Counted from the stretch's first letter, positions 41,948 to 49,814 are shown. The stretch is 49,814 nucleotides of DNA from Clostridiales bacterium Firm_16 (GCA_001604185.1 LVAV01000096.1:1-49814); one strand, 5' to 3'. Notes: a model not told the origin generated them from the letters alone. Numbers and translations are program-made.

Positions 41948-42217
41948 ATGGAAATTAAGAAAATCGAAAACAAAATCGCTTTGGAGAATCAGTTTGATGT
42001 TGAGCAGCAGGTTCAATGGTGTGATTGCGACTGTAACGTAAAGCATCCGAAGAAGAACAGCTCTCAGGTCGATTTCCTCTATGGTCTGAGATTCGGCAAG
42101 AGCCTGCTCGCTAATCCGACAGCTGCAAAGCAGAGAACAGCTAAGGATCTGTGCGATGCTCTCTTCGAGACATACTGCTATAGAACAGGTACAAAGAAGA
42201 CCACTGGTTGGTGGTAA
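41948..42217 (+). CDS. Putative RiPP precursor peptide (Cys-Asp-Cys-Asp-Cys)
   Basis: An 89-residue peptide between the maturases and the protease-exporter, with a strong ribosome site (CAGGAGG). The start is hydrophilic and Lys/Glu-rich (MEIKKIENKIALENQF), with no signal peptide and no double-glycine leader site. A central WCDCDCN holds C25, C27 and C29; further Cys are C69 and C77, and the end is TGWW. Lys/Gln/Thr-rich stretches lie between. The position and Cys pattern make it the substrate of the two radical SAM enzymes; Cys-alpha, beta or gamma thioether links are possible but not shown. No family was recognised with certainty. The lack of a GG site fits an S8 rather than a C39 protease. 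Confidence 0.72.
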   Translation: MEIKKIENKIALENQFDVEQQVQWCDCDCNVKHPKKNSSQVDFLYGLRFGKSLLANPTAAKQRTAKDLCDALFETYCYRTGTKKTTGWW

Positions 42218-42289
42218 TCTAACTTAACCGTCAATTTCGAGAAAACTTCTTTCCTCGTTTTCTTGAAAACCCCAATAGTATAAAATAAG

Positions 42290-42306
42290 CATGTTGGGCT
42301 GCTTTT
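42290..42306. repeat. Right arm of the inverted repeat bracketing the precursor gene
   Basis: CATGTTGGGCTGCTTTT pairs with 41901-41918 across about 370 bases holding the precursor gene. A separate weak hairpin (GAGAAAAC / GTTTTCTT, near 42240-42265) lies between precursor and exporter genes. Confidence 0.7.
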
Positions 42307-42329
42307 GCAATTAGAAACGGAGCAAGGTA

Positions 42330-44984
42330 ATGATAATTGGTGTGATCGACAGTGGAATAGACCGCGATTTTCTGGACCGTGGGACAACTATACTGTCTGA
42401 TACCCGTTTTATCTATAAATGCTCGGAATCCAAGGTGTTGACTCAGAATGAATACAGTGTTTCAGACCTCCATGGAACACTGGTACTGAACACCGTGGAA
42501 AAGTATAAAGGAAATACGGAGAATCAGTATATCGTCTGCAATGTGTACGACGAGAACGGCGTGGCCCATGTGGAAGCAGTGCTTGCGGCGCTGCGTTATC
42601 TGGCCACTACCGAAGTGGAGATGATCGTCATCAGTTTGACGGTGAATCCCAAGTATAAAGATTCTTGTGGAAAAGAACTAGAGCAACTGCACCGGAAGGG
42701 TGTTCGGATCTTTGCCTCATTCAGTAATGAAGGGAAGCCGTCCGGACTTCTGGATAATCCATATGTGTATGGGATCGACAGACTTCCGGTGCAGGCCGCA
42801 CAGAGATGGCAGATGAAGTGCGTGGGCCGGCAGATCTTCGCGGATGCCCGCCCCGAACTGATCTGCGTGGGGAACGGCCGTTGGGCGGTTTTCCACGGGA
42901 CCAGTAAAGCCAACGCAATGGTGGCCGGACTGTACTGTGGATCCGGCAAGGTGAAGAGCCGGAAGAAACCGAAAGATGTGGTGGAAAAGACGGAATATCG
43001 TCCCGATGATGTAAGTCGTTCCAGATTGAGTAAGATCTATGATGAGATCCGCGAATGTTCCTGCGAAACGAATGAGATGGAGTACGATGAACTTCTGGAT
43101 ACCACCGAGTTGTCGGAGATCGTCTGCGACAAAAACGACATCGCGACCGTGCTTCGGCAGCTCGCGGAGAAGCATCACATCGATGTGGATTATGCCTCTT
43201 TGCCGGTAGAGATGTTTCAGGATCTGGCGGGGATTGCTTCGTTTATCGAGTATCACGAGAAGGTGGCCGCGGGAGTGGAGGTTCGTTCTTTCCGCTCAAG
43301 ACTTCACAGCTTCGTCCACAGGTACCGGCTTAACACGGTGGTAAAGGAGTGCGTGAAGTATCTCCGATATAACCTGATCCAGATCTTTGTGGCATTGCTG
43401 TGTTCAGCATTTCTGTTTATTACTCCGATCATCGAGCAGCATATCGTTGACGATGGTATCGGAGATCGAAGTTTCAAACTGCTCTGCATCTGGGCAGGTA
43501 TCCTGGTGGTGAATGCTGTTTTCCAGAAAGGCCTGGATGCGTTGAATTCTATCGTCGGCGTGCGGGTCGGAAACAAGATCGAGATGGATCTGCGCGGACG
43601 TCTGGTGGAGAGGATCGCATCGGTAAAAATCGATGGTTTTTCGGATAACGATTCGGGTAAACTGGACACGCTGATCAAGACGGATTTCATTGACTTCAAA
43701 TCCATAGTATCTTCCGGTGTGCTCAGTATCGTGGTCTCTCTTTTCGAGTTGGTCTTCGCCACCGTCATGATGCTTCGCTATAACCTGCTGCTGGGTGCAG
43801 TCGTGTTCGTGGTCCAGGTGCTTTCGCTCTTCGTGATCTTCGGGCAGTTTGATACGCTGGAACGGAGCAATACATACCTGCGAGAGTGTGTCATCTCGCA
43901 GAACCGTGTGCTGAATGATATCATCATCAACATTCGCTGGATCCGGCTGATCGGCGCGAAGGAATACCTGATGAAACAGCTTCGCACCGCCATGCAGAAT
44001 AAGAGTAAACAGATGGAGCGTACCACTTTCGTCAATATCAAGGTTTCTTCCTTCGATAATGTGATCTCCACCATAGGCAGTGCGATCATGTATCTCCTGG
44101 GCGGTTACCTGATCATCAAGGGGAATCTTACCATGGGTATGCTGATTGGTTTCATGCAGTATGCAGGAAAATTCGCCTCGCCGGTGTCCGGATTGATCTC
44201 CGAGTTTACTTCCTATAGAAGCAATATCGCTGCTATCTCGGATATCTGCGATTATCTGGAGACATCCGGTGCAAGATATATTCCGGATCAGGAAGCGGAG
44301 AGTCCTTCGGAAGTGAAATGTATTGAAGCGAAAAATCTCACCTTCGGCTACGAAGACGGTAAGAGAGTTTTTGACGAGGCAAATGCTTCCTTCTCGAAAG
44401 AATGCATCAACTACATCGTCGGGCCATCCGGTGCGGGTAAATCTACGCTGGCGCAGTTGATCGTGGGCGGATATCTTCCTCAGAGGGGAATGCTGCTGGT
44501 GGATGGAACGGATGCGAAAAAGATGGAGAACATCGAGTCGCTTATCACATATGCTCCACAGAAGCCGATCATTCTGAATGATTCTGTCTATAACAATCTG
44601 GCGCTGGGGGAGGAGATCGAGGAACAGGAGATCATCCGGGTCTGCAAGGCGTGCTGTATCCACGATGAGATCATGAACCTGCCCATGGGTTATGAGACGC
44701 AGATGGGTGAGGCCGGCGCGTTCTTCTCCGGTGGTGAAATGCAGCGCGTGGCTCTGGCGAGAGCGCTGCTTCGGAACAAGCCGATCCTGCTTCTGGATGA
44801 GTGCACATCTGCCCTGGACGAGAAGACGGAGATCGCTGTCCGTGACCAGATCGAGGACGAACTTCGAAAGAGGCTGACGATCATTATTACTCATAGCGAA
44901 CAATTCATACTCCCAAAGAAATCCTGCGTGTTCTCGGTGCGGGATGGTAAAATATCATTAGAAAAACAAATGATAAACGAGTGA
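42330..44984 (+). CDS. Subtilisin-like (S8) protease fused to an ABC exporter
   Basis: One 884-residue chain. Residues 1 to about 210 are an S8-like protease with a full triad: VIDSGID (D7), SDLHGT (H48) and FHGTSKANAM (S192); FASFSNEG may supply the oxyanion Asn. A helical linker (about 230-315) includes a stretch ending VEMFQDLAGIASFIEYH, faintly like a carrier or recognition domain. Exporter helices span about 345-625, then an ATPase with GPSGAGKST (K704), FFSGGEMQRVALARA and LLLDECTSALD (D823, E824). No signal peptide, so the protease faces the cytoplasm. It probably cuts the leader and exports the peptide, as C39-type exporters do, but with an unrelated protease. GGAG stands 7 bases before ATG. 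Confidence 0.88.
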   Translation: MIIGVIDSGIDRDFLDRGTTILSDTRFIYKCSESKVLTQNEYSVSDLHGTLVLNTVEKYKGNTENQYIVCNVYDENGVAHVEAVLAALRYLATTEVEMIVISLTVNPKYKDSCGKELEQLHRKGVRIFASFSNEGKPSGLLDNPYVYGIDRLPVQAAQRWQMKCVGRQIFADARPELICVGNGRWAVFHGTSKANAMVAGLYCGSGKVKSRKKPKDVVEKTEYRPDDVSRSRLSKIYDEIRECSCETNEMEYDELLDTTELSEIVCDKNDIATVLRQLAEKHHIDVDYASLPVEMFQDLAGIASFIEYHEKVAAGVEVRSFRSRLHSFVHRYRLNTVVKECVKYLRYNLIQIFVALLCSAFLFITPIIEQHIVDDGIGDRSFKLLCIWAGILVVNAVFQKGLDALNSIVGVRVGNKIEMDLRGRLVERIASVKIDGFSDNDSGKLDTLIKTDFIDFKSIVSSGVLSIVVSLFELVFATVMMLRYNLLLGAVVFVVQVLSLFVIFGQFDTLERSNTYLRECVISQNRVLNDIIINIRWIRLIGAKEYLMKQLRTAMQNKSKQMERTTFVNIKVSSFDNVISTIGSAIMYLLGGYLIIKGNLTMGMLIGFMQYAGKFASPVSGLISEFTSYRSNIAAISDICDYLETSGARYIPDQEAESPSEVKCIEAKNLTFGYEDGKRVFDEANASFSKECINYIVGPSGAGKSTLAQLIVGGYLPQRGMLLVDGTDAKKMENIESLITYAPQKPIILNDSVYNNLALGEEIEEQEIIRVCKACCIHDEIMNLPMGYETQMGEAGAFFSGGEMQRVALARALLRNKPILLLDECTSALDEKTEIAVRDQIEDELRKRLTIIITHSEQFILPKKSCVFSVRDGKISLEKQMINE

Positions 44985-45150
44985 GGGAGGTTAAGGACTT
45001 CTTAATAAGTTTTCTTGGATAATGTGGACATGATCGCGGGAAACGGTCCGGGATCCGGCGGGCCCCGAAGCTAGATTCGAAAGGCCGGCGGGCCCGGCGG
45101 AGAACCTGCGAAAGAAGAAACACGACGATTAGAAAAAGGAGTTCTTGATA

Positions 45151-45912
45151 ATGAAGAAATCGATCTTAAGTGCCAAAGACCTGTGCAAGAGTTTCGCTCA
45201 TAACGGTGGTCAGGTACATGTACTGAATCATATTGATCTGGAAATCTATGAAGGGGATTTTACCGTAGTCATGGGTGCATCGGGCTCGGGCAAATCCACG
45301 TTGCTCTATGCACTTTCCGGTATGGACAAGGCAACCTCGGGGCAAGTGCTTTTCGATAATAAAGATCTGGTGAAAATGAAGGAAAAAGAACTGGCGAAGC
45401 TGAGAAGTCATGACTTCGGTTTTATCTTCCAGCAGATGCACCTGATCAGTAACCTGACGCTTTTCGAGAATGTGGCGGTGCCGGGTTATCTGAATCACGA
45501 GCGGCCGGTGCCGGAGGTGAAGGAACGGGCCAATCAGCTCCTGGAGAAGATGGGGATCGGCGATGTGAAGAGCCATCGTCCGTCGCAGGTATCCGGCGGT
45601 GAGCAGCAGAGATGCGCCATCGCAAGAGCGATCATCCATCTGCCGAAGTTGCTTTTCGCCGACGAGCCGACAGGCGCGCTGAACAGAAAGAACACGAAGG
45701 AAGTCCTGGACCTGATGACAGATCTGAACCGGGACGGGCAGAGTGTCCTGATGGTCACCCACGATCTGCGGGCGGCGCTGCGGGCCAACCGGCTGCTGTA
45801 TCTCGAGGACGGCAACATTATCGGTGAACTGAGCCTTCCGCCTTACGATAAGGAAGAGGAGAAGAGCCGGGAGACCCAGGTCAACGCATGGCTTTCTTCC
45901 ATGAAGTGGTAA
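45151..45912 (+). CDS. MacB/LolD-type ABC ATPase
   Basis: A 253-residue cytoplasmic ATPase with GASGSGKST (42-50), LRSHDFGFIFQQMHLI, VSGGEQQRCAIARA and LLFADEPTGALN, all marks of the MacB/LolD/BceA group. It pairs with the FtsX permease 12 bp downstream. Start: ATG 45151, 9 bases after AAGGAG; an in-frame TTG at 45145 is too close to that site. It is separated from the protease-exporter by 166 bp, including a short GC-rich patch with CCGGCGGGCCC twice (45055 and 45085). Such pairs near peptide clusters often give immunity or resistance; this is inferred. Confidence 0.9.
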   Translation: MKKSILSAKDLCKSFAHNGGQVHVLNHIDLEIYEGDFTVVMGASGSGKSTLLYALSGMDKATSGQVLFDNKDLVKMKEKELAKLRSHDFGFIFQQMHLISNLTLFENVAVPGYLNHERPVPEVKERANQLLEKMGIGDVKSHRPSQVSGGEQQRCAIARAIIHLPKLLFADEPTGALNRKNTKEVLDLMTDLNRDGQSVLMVTHDLRAALRANRLLYLEDGNIIGELSLPPYDKEEEKSRETQVNAWLSSMKW

Positions 45913-45924
45913 GGAGGCGCGACT

Positions 45925-48279
45925 ATGGATATCCTTACTTTACTTCGTGCCAATATCAGAAGAAAGAAGGGCACGTTTATCGGGGTCGCTTTCATGATGA
46001 TCCTGGTGTCGATGCTTCTGATCGCCATCTACAGCGTGAAGGAGAACGTGAGCGAGAGCATTCGTGAAGCGTGCGTGGATGCCAATGCTGCCGATGTCAT
46101 GATGAATATTCCCGTGGAGAGACTGCGGGAGGATGTGCTCGATGCGGTGAGAAATCACCCGATGGTAGATCATGTCGTGACCGGCGATGCGATCTTGATG
46201 CGAAAGCATGAACTTGGCGGCAAAGAATCTACCCAGTCATGGTTGGTCACGCCTTTGAATGAGAATGTGACCCATTTCTTCAACAAGGATTTCACGGCCT
46301 ACGAAGACCAGGTGCGCCCCATCGGAGACGGGGAGATCTATTTGGAACAGGGCATCGAGACCGACACGGGCTGCAAAGTGGATGACGACCTGATCTTCAG
46401 CACCCGTGCGGGAGATTATTCACTCAAGATCAAGGGCTTCGTTGTCGAGCCGGTCTGCGGTTCCTCGATGGTGGGCTGGAAGACAGTCTATGTCTCCCAA
46501 GGAACCTTCGATCAGCTGGCGGCAGACATCGATGCGAATCCGAATCCGGATCTGGCCGGACGTGTTGCCGTCGTCTATGTCTATAAGAAGGCCGACTGCG
46601 CACTGGATGACGGTGCATTTTCACTTCAGCTCAACAAGGATACCGGTATCCAGAATTATTCCTACGCGTCCTCGACACTGTCGCAGATGAATTACTATAC
46701 GAATCTTTTTTCCGATATTACCTGCTCCATTATGCTGGTTTTCGCCATCATACTGGCAGTCGTCGTTCTGATCATCACCGCTCATAATATATCGGTCACG
46801 ATCGAGATGAGCTACACGGAACTGGGTATCTTGAAGGCGCACGGATTCAGCCAGGCCCGGATCCGGGTACTTTATGCCGGACAGTATATACTGGCGGAGA
46901 TCCTGGGGTGCGTTATCGGAGTATTGCTGGCGATCCCTATGATCAGTCTTTTTGGCGGCATTTTCCAGCCCATCACCGGCATCATCGCGAAGAATGATAT
47001 CGATTTTGTTTTTGGCATCCTGGTGCTGCTGGCGATCCTGGTGATCTCTACGCTGGTGCTTTTGCTGGCGACGAGAAAAGTGGGGAAGGTCTCACCGGTC
47101 AAGGCGCTGACAGGCGAGAAGAGTGATGTGCATTTCGACAATCTGTTGAATGCGCCTATCTCGGGAAAAGAACTTTCGCTGAGTCTTGCTTATCGTCAGT
47201 TTAGTTCGAAGAAGCGTCGGTATCTCGTAGCGATCTGTATCAGTGCGGTGCTGATGTTCTTCATGCTGACCGTAAATCTTATGGGCAGCAGCATGCAGTC
47301 CAAGTCGGCTCTGGAGGCGATGGGTGAAGTCGTCACGGAAGTGTCGGTCGGAGTATCAGACCGGAGTTTCACGGACGAAGAAATGGCGGAGATCCGTTCA
47401 ATTGTTGAGGATAATGCCAAGTTGAACAAATCCTCCTTTGTGCGTCATGAGTATATCACTTTGGACGGAAACACACTCATGTGCGAATTCGTCACTGACC
47501 CGTCTTATATGAGCGTCTGTAGCGGACGTGCCCCGATCTATGATAACGAGATCGTCATCACCGAAATCCTGAAGAATGAGCTGGGTCTTAAGGTGGGCGA
47601 TAAGGTGGAAGTGGCCAGACGCGATATCAAGGAAGAGTACATCGTGTGTGGAATATTCTGCCGCATCAACGATACCGGAAGGATCTTCGGCATGTCCTAT
47701 GAAGGAGGAAAGAAGTTGAAGATCGCAGGTTTCTCCTGGTACGGTGCCAGCCTGGTCGAGCCGAAGGATTGCCATAAAGTCGGGGATGCGCTTCGCGCGA
47801 GATTCGGCGATGAGTTCATCTATAGCATCACAGAAGATATTGGTGATTCGCCGGACATGAAGTCCATCAGTTCCGCTGTGGACGTGATGCGGTATTCGAT
47901 CTATGTTTTCTCTACGATCTTTGTGCTGGTGGTGGTTTCCATGATCTGCAGCAAGATCTTCGCCCAGGAGCGGAAAGATCTCGGTATCTATAAGGCCATC
48001 GGTTTTACTTCCGGGAAGCTCCGTCTGATGTTCGCCATCCGGTTCCTGATCGTGGGTATCCTCGGATCGGTCATCGGCTGTGTGTTCAGTATCCTGTTCT
48101 CCAGTAAAGCCGTGAACAAGATGCTCTACAGCATGGGTGTGACGAATTTTGTCTCTGATTATCGGACCGATACGGTGCTGATCCCGCTGGTACTGCTTCT
48201 GATCGGATTCTTCCTCTTCGCCTACTTCGTCTCGCGCAAAGTCAAGCGCGTCCAGACGAGAGAACTCGTGGTGGAGTAA
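45925..48279 (+). CDS. FtsX-family ABC permease
   Basis: A 784-residue permease with an N-terminal helix (IGVAFMMILVSMLLIAIYS), a long extracytoplasmic domain (about 40-265), three helices (SIMLVFAIILAVVVLIITAH, YILAEILGCVIGVLLAIPM, FGILVLLAILVISTLVLLL), then a second half that repeats the plan: helix near 430-450, second outer domain, and three C-terminal helices (SIYVFSTIFVLVVVSMIC onward). TYTELGILKAHGF-like and DLGIYKAIGF segments are the FtsX signature in each half (exact residues YTELGILKAHGF). Two FtsX cores fit the larger permeases used with MacB/BceA-type ATPases. AAGGAGG overlaps the stop of the ATPase gene, showing tight coupling. Last gene of the cassette. Confidence 0.88.
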   Translation: MDILTLLRANIRRKKGTFIGVAFMMILVSMLLIAIYSVKENVSESIREACVDANAADVMMNIPVERLREDVLDAVRNHPMVDHVVTGDAILMRKHELGGKESTQSWLVTPLNENVTHFFNKDFTAYEDQVRPIGDGEIYLEQGIETDTGCKVDDDLIFSTRAGDYSLKIKGFVVEPVCGSSMVGWKTVYVSQGTFDQLAADIDANPNPDLAGRVAVVYVYKKADCALDDGAFSLQLNKDTGIQNYSYASSTLSQMNYYTNLFSDITCSIMLVFAIILAVVVLIITAHNISVTIEMSYTELGILKAHGFSQARIRVLYAGQYILAEILGCVIGVLLAIPMISLFGGIFQPITGIIAKNDIDFVFGILVLLAILVISTLVLLLATRKVGKVSPVKALTGEKSDVHFDNLLNAPISGKELSLSLAYRQFSSKKRRYLVAICISAVLMFFMLTVNLMGSSMQSKSALEAMGEVVTEVSVGVSDRSFTDEEMAEIRSIVEDNAKLNKSSFVRHEYITLDGNTLMCEFVTDPSYMSVCSGRAPIYDNEIVITEILKNELGLKVGDKVEVARRDIKEEYIVCGIFCRINDTGRIFGMSYEGGKKLKIAGFSWYGASLVEPKDCHKVGDALRARFGDEFIYSITEDIGDSPDMKSISSAVDVMRYSIYVFSTIFVLVVVSMICSKIFAQERKDLGIYKAIGFTSGKLRLMFAIRFLIVGILGSVIGCVFSILFSSKAVNKMLYSMGVTNFVSDYRTDTVLIPLVLLLIGFFLFAYFVSRKVKRVQTRELVVE

Positions 48280-48635
48280 GCGGCCGCGGGGCGCGGGCGA
48301 ACGGCGGCCCGGCCACCGCGCGAACTTCCGGCCCACGGCGCGTGTCGTCGGGTGCCGCGCAAACTTCCGGCCTCACGGCGCGTGACGCCGGGTGCCACGC
48401 AATTCGTCGGGGCCCGCGCACTCACCGGTGGCGGGCCGCACATAATGACAGATAACGCGCGACTTCGGGTACGCCCCGGGGCCGCGCTTTTCTTGCCGCG
48501 GTGCGAAGTGGCGCGGCAAGCCCCGCCGCATGGCGCCCACCCCCGGCACGCCAAATCGTGCTCAAAATATCAAGTGCTTTTCACGCCGTCTGCTATACTA
48601 AGATTAAGATCGATCTTGTAGAGAAGGAGGAGCGT
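48280..48635. other. GC-rich non-coding spacer with a tandem duplication
   Basis: Positions 48280-48540 are very GC-rich. AACTTCCGGCC, CACGGCGCGTG and CGGGTGCC recur in tandem (about 48321-48360 and 48362-48398), a unit of about 41-42 bp. No gene is supported. The composition drops after 48550; TATACT at 48594-48599 is a likely -10 for the AraC-GGDEF gene, without a clear -35. Confidence 0.55.
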
Positions 48636-49442
48636 ATGAGCAAGCTTGACCTGCTGGCCGATGTTCTGGAATACATTGAGCAGCATATCACGGAAGACAT
48701 TCACACCGAAGATATCGCCGGTGCCTGTTATTGTTCGCGCTCATCCCTCGAGAAGCTTTTCCGTTGCGTGTACCGCATTTCGGTCCGGGATTACCTGATC
48801 CGGAGGCGCATGACCCATGCGGGCAAAGCTCTTGTCGAGAGGCCGGAACTGAGTGTGCTGGACATCGCCGTCATGTACGGATACTCCAGCAACGAAGCCT
48901 TTACCCGTGCTTTTCGGCAGGTATGGAACCAACTGCCCTCTGATTACCGCACCAAAAAACGGTCGCCAGAGCTTTTCCCGAGGATGGAGGCATCCTTGGA
49001 GACAGGAGATGATCTTATGAGTACAACCAAATTCGACATCAGTAACCTTTATGATATGTTTCAGACCCGCCGCGACTGCTGGTTCGTCTGCGCGGACATC
49101 CGCAGCCTGATCCCCATCAACGAGATTTCCCGTAAGGCCGGGGACATGGCCATCGTGGAGTCGATGCAGCGGCTGTGTGACATTGCCGACGAGAACGACA
49201 TCGTGTTCCGGATCGGCGGCGACGAGTTCGTGCTTCTGACGGACAGTCCCGACGAGGCCGCGGCCCGGGCTAAGATGGACCGGCTTCTGGCCCGAAACGG
49301 GGAGTGCATCCGTTTCGAGGATCGCGACATCCCGCTGAGCCTTTATGGCTGCATCGTCAAACTCGGTGCCAAGACCAAGTGTTACAGTGATCTGTTCCCG
49401 GCACTGGGCGGGGCCCTCCGAGATTGTAAAGTGGAAGCGTGA
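48636..49442 (+). CDS. AraC-type HTH regulator fused to a GGDEF domain
   Basis: A 268-residue protein. Residues 1 to about 105 are an AraC/XylS DNA-binding domain with two helix-turn-helix units (IHTEDIAGACYCSRSSLEKLF and LSVLDIAVMYGYSSNEAFTRAFR, quoted in parts). Residues about 135-265 look like a GGDEF domain: ADIRSLIPINEISRKAGD stands where diguanylate cyclases have the DxDxFKxxND...GxxxGD motif, and IGGDEFVLL holds an intact GGDEF (194-198). The cyclase part is short and its first motif is degenerate, so it may bind a nucleotide rather than make c-di-GMP. The start follows AAGGAGG. It is next to, and may regulate, the peptide cassette; this is a guess. Confidence 0.82.
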   Translation: MSKLDLLADVLEYIEQHITEDIHTEDIAGACYCSRSSLEKLFRCVYRISVRDYLIRRRMTHAGKALVERPELSVLDIAVMYGYSSNEAFTRAFRQVWNQLPSDYRTKKRSPELFPRMEASLETGDDLMSTTKFDISNLYDMFQTRRDCWFVCADIRSLIPINEISRKAGDMAIVESMQRLCDIADENDIVFRIGGDEFVLLTDSPDEAAARAKMDRLLARNGECIRFEDRDIPLSLYGCIVKLGAKTKCYSDLFPALGGALRDCKVEA

Positions 49443-49490
49443 GTGAAGGGCGGCGTGGGACTAGCGCTGGTGCTCTATAGCCGCTCCTCG

Positions 49491-49755
49491 TGGATTTCGT
49501 GACCTGGCGTTCTGCGTGGTGTTCTGCATTTGCGTGATTATAGGACAGGACGCAGAACAATGCCCGGTTGTTCTGTGTGGTGTTCTGCATTTGCGAAAAA
49601 ATAGGACGGAACGCAGAACAATGCCCGGTTGTTCTACGTGGTGTTCTGCATTTGAGTGAAAAATAGGACGGAACGCAGAACAATGCCCGGTTGTTCTACG
49701 CGGTGTTCTGCATTTGCGAAAAAATAGGACGGAACGCAGAACAATGCCCGGTTGT
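49491..49755. repeat. 61-bp repeat array B, inverted copy
   Basis: CGCAGAA recurs at 49551, 49612, 49674 and 49735, at 61-62 bp. Read on the minus strand it is the array of 16806-17098, and the match goes on into the flank: GGATTTCGTGACCTGGCG at about 49492-49509 is the reverse complement of 17081-17098. By eye the first 58 bp differ at two positions. Confidence 0.92.
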
Positions 49756-49766
49756 AGTTATGTCCG

Positions 49767-49772
49767 TATAAT
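49767..49772 (+). promoter_or_regulatory. -10 box at the end of the window
   Basis: A perfect TATAAT directly after the repeat array. It would serve a transcript leaving the window. GAGATG...CATCTC (near 49791-49807) is a possible small hairpin, and an ATG at 49793 could start a gene, but too little is visible to call one. Confidence 0.35.
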
Positions 49773-49814
49773 GGTGTAAATTCAAAAAAGAGATGAGCCA
49801 CATCTCATCCTGTA

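Noticed and set aside
42240..42265. Terminator after the precursor gene
   Set aside because: GAGAAAAC/GTTTTCTT forms a weak A-T stem and is followed by GAAAACCCC, not a T-run. It may be a minor processing hairpin at most.
43404..44903. Open frame of 499 codons on the minus strand
   Set aside because: Antisense to the exporter half of the S8-ABC fusion; composition is that of a reversed coding strand.
49357..49683. Minus-strand frame of 108 codons
   Set aside because: Same artefact over the inverted copy of array B.

Overview
The window looks like chromosomal DNA of a Gram-positive anaerobe, most likely a gut or rumen member of the Clostridia (Bacillota). The grounds are strong AGGAGG-type ribosome binding sites, lipobox signal peptides, large secreted fibronectin type III (FN3) proteins with TPTPTKKPT linkers, an OmpR/EnvZ-type pair, and a radical-SAM peptide cassette with BceAB/MacB-type ABC proteins. 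The species cannot be fixed from sequence alone. Nearly all genes lie on the plus strand; only the metal-efflux pair (8590-10924) is on the minus strand.

Layout. 314-2883: ABC exporter pair. 3025-4014: a large gene-free array of 19 palindromic units at a 53-bp pitch. 4194-8471: an HExxH lipoprotein, a PBP4B-like serine hydrolase lipoprotein and a MIF-like tautomerase. 8590-10994: heavy-metal P1B-ATPase with a separate HMA protein behind an ArsR/SmtB-like operator. 11251-28012: five secreted FN3 proteins (three paralogues, one leucine-rich-repeat protein, one DUF6273-like protein), interrupted by a PHP-type histidinol-phosphatase; the second FN3 gene is bracketed by 552-bp direct repeats. 28217-31110: orphan HipA-like kinase, zinc ribbon plus DUF2085 pair, and a PD-(D/E)XK-like protein. 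31107-31577: a near-consensus promoter running into a non-coding tandem repeat. 31795-37248: pncA-pncB (NAD salvage), glnA and a response regulator/histidine kinase pair. 37542-39325: zinc-ribbon membrane protein and a small membrane protein. 39559-48279: a RiPP-type cassette. 48636-49442: an AraC-HTH/GGDEF fusion.

The RiPP-type cassette is the most interesting coding system. It has a radical SAM/SPASM enzyme with a PqqD-like recognition domain, a second radical SAM/SPASM enzyme, an 89-residue precursor with a Cys-Asp-Cys-Asp-Cys motif, a single polypeptide joining an N-terminal subtilisin-like (S8) protease with intact Asp/His/Ser to an ABC exporter, and a MacB-like ATPase with an FtsX permease that may give self-protection. 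The protease-exporter fusion has the layout of C39-peptidase exporters but with an unrelated protease fold.

The most interesting non-coding feature is a recurring intergenic architecture. Short arms alternate in plus and minus orientation at a constant pitch of 52-54 bp at three loci whose arm sequences differ (3025-4014, 31184-31545, 37250-37443). A 61-bp relative occurs in inverted orientation at 16806-17098 and 49491-49755. The even pitch with locus-specific arms is unlike ordinary REP, BIME or CRISPR elements.

All calls were made by reading the sequence; no database search was run. Family names come from recognised motifs, and identities quoted are by eye.
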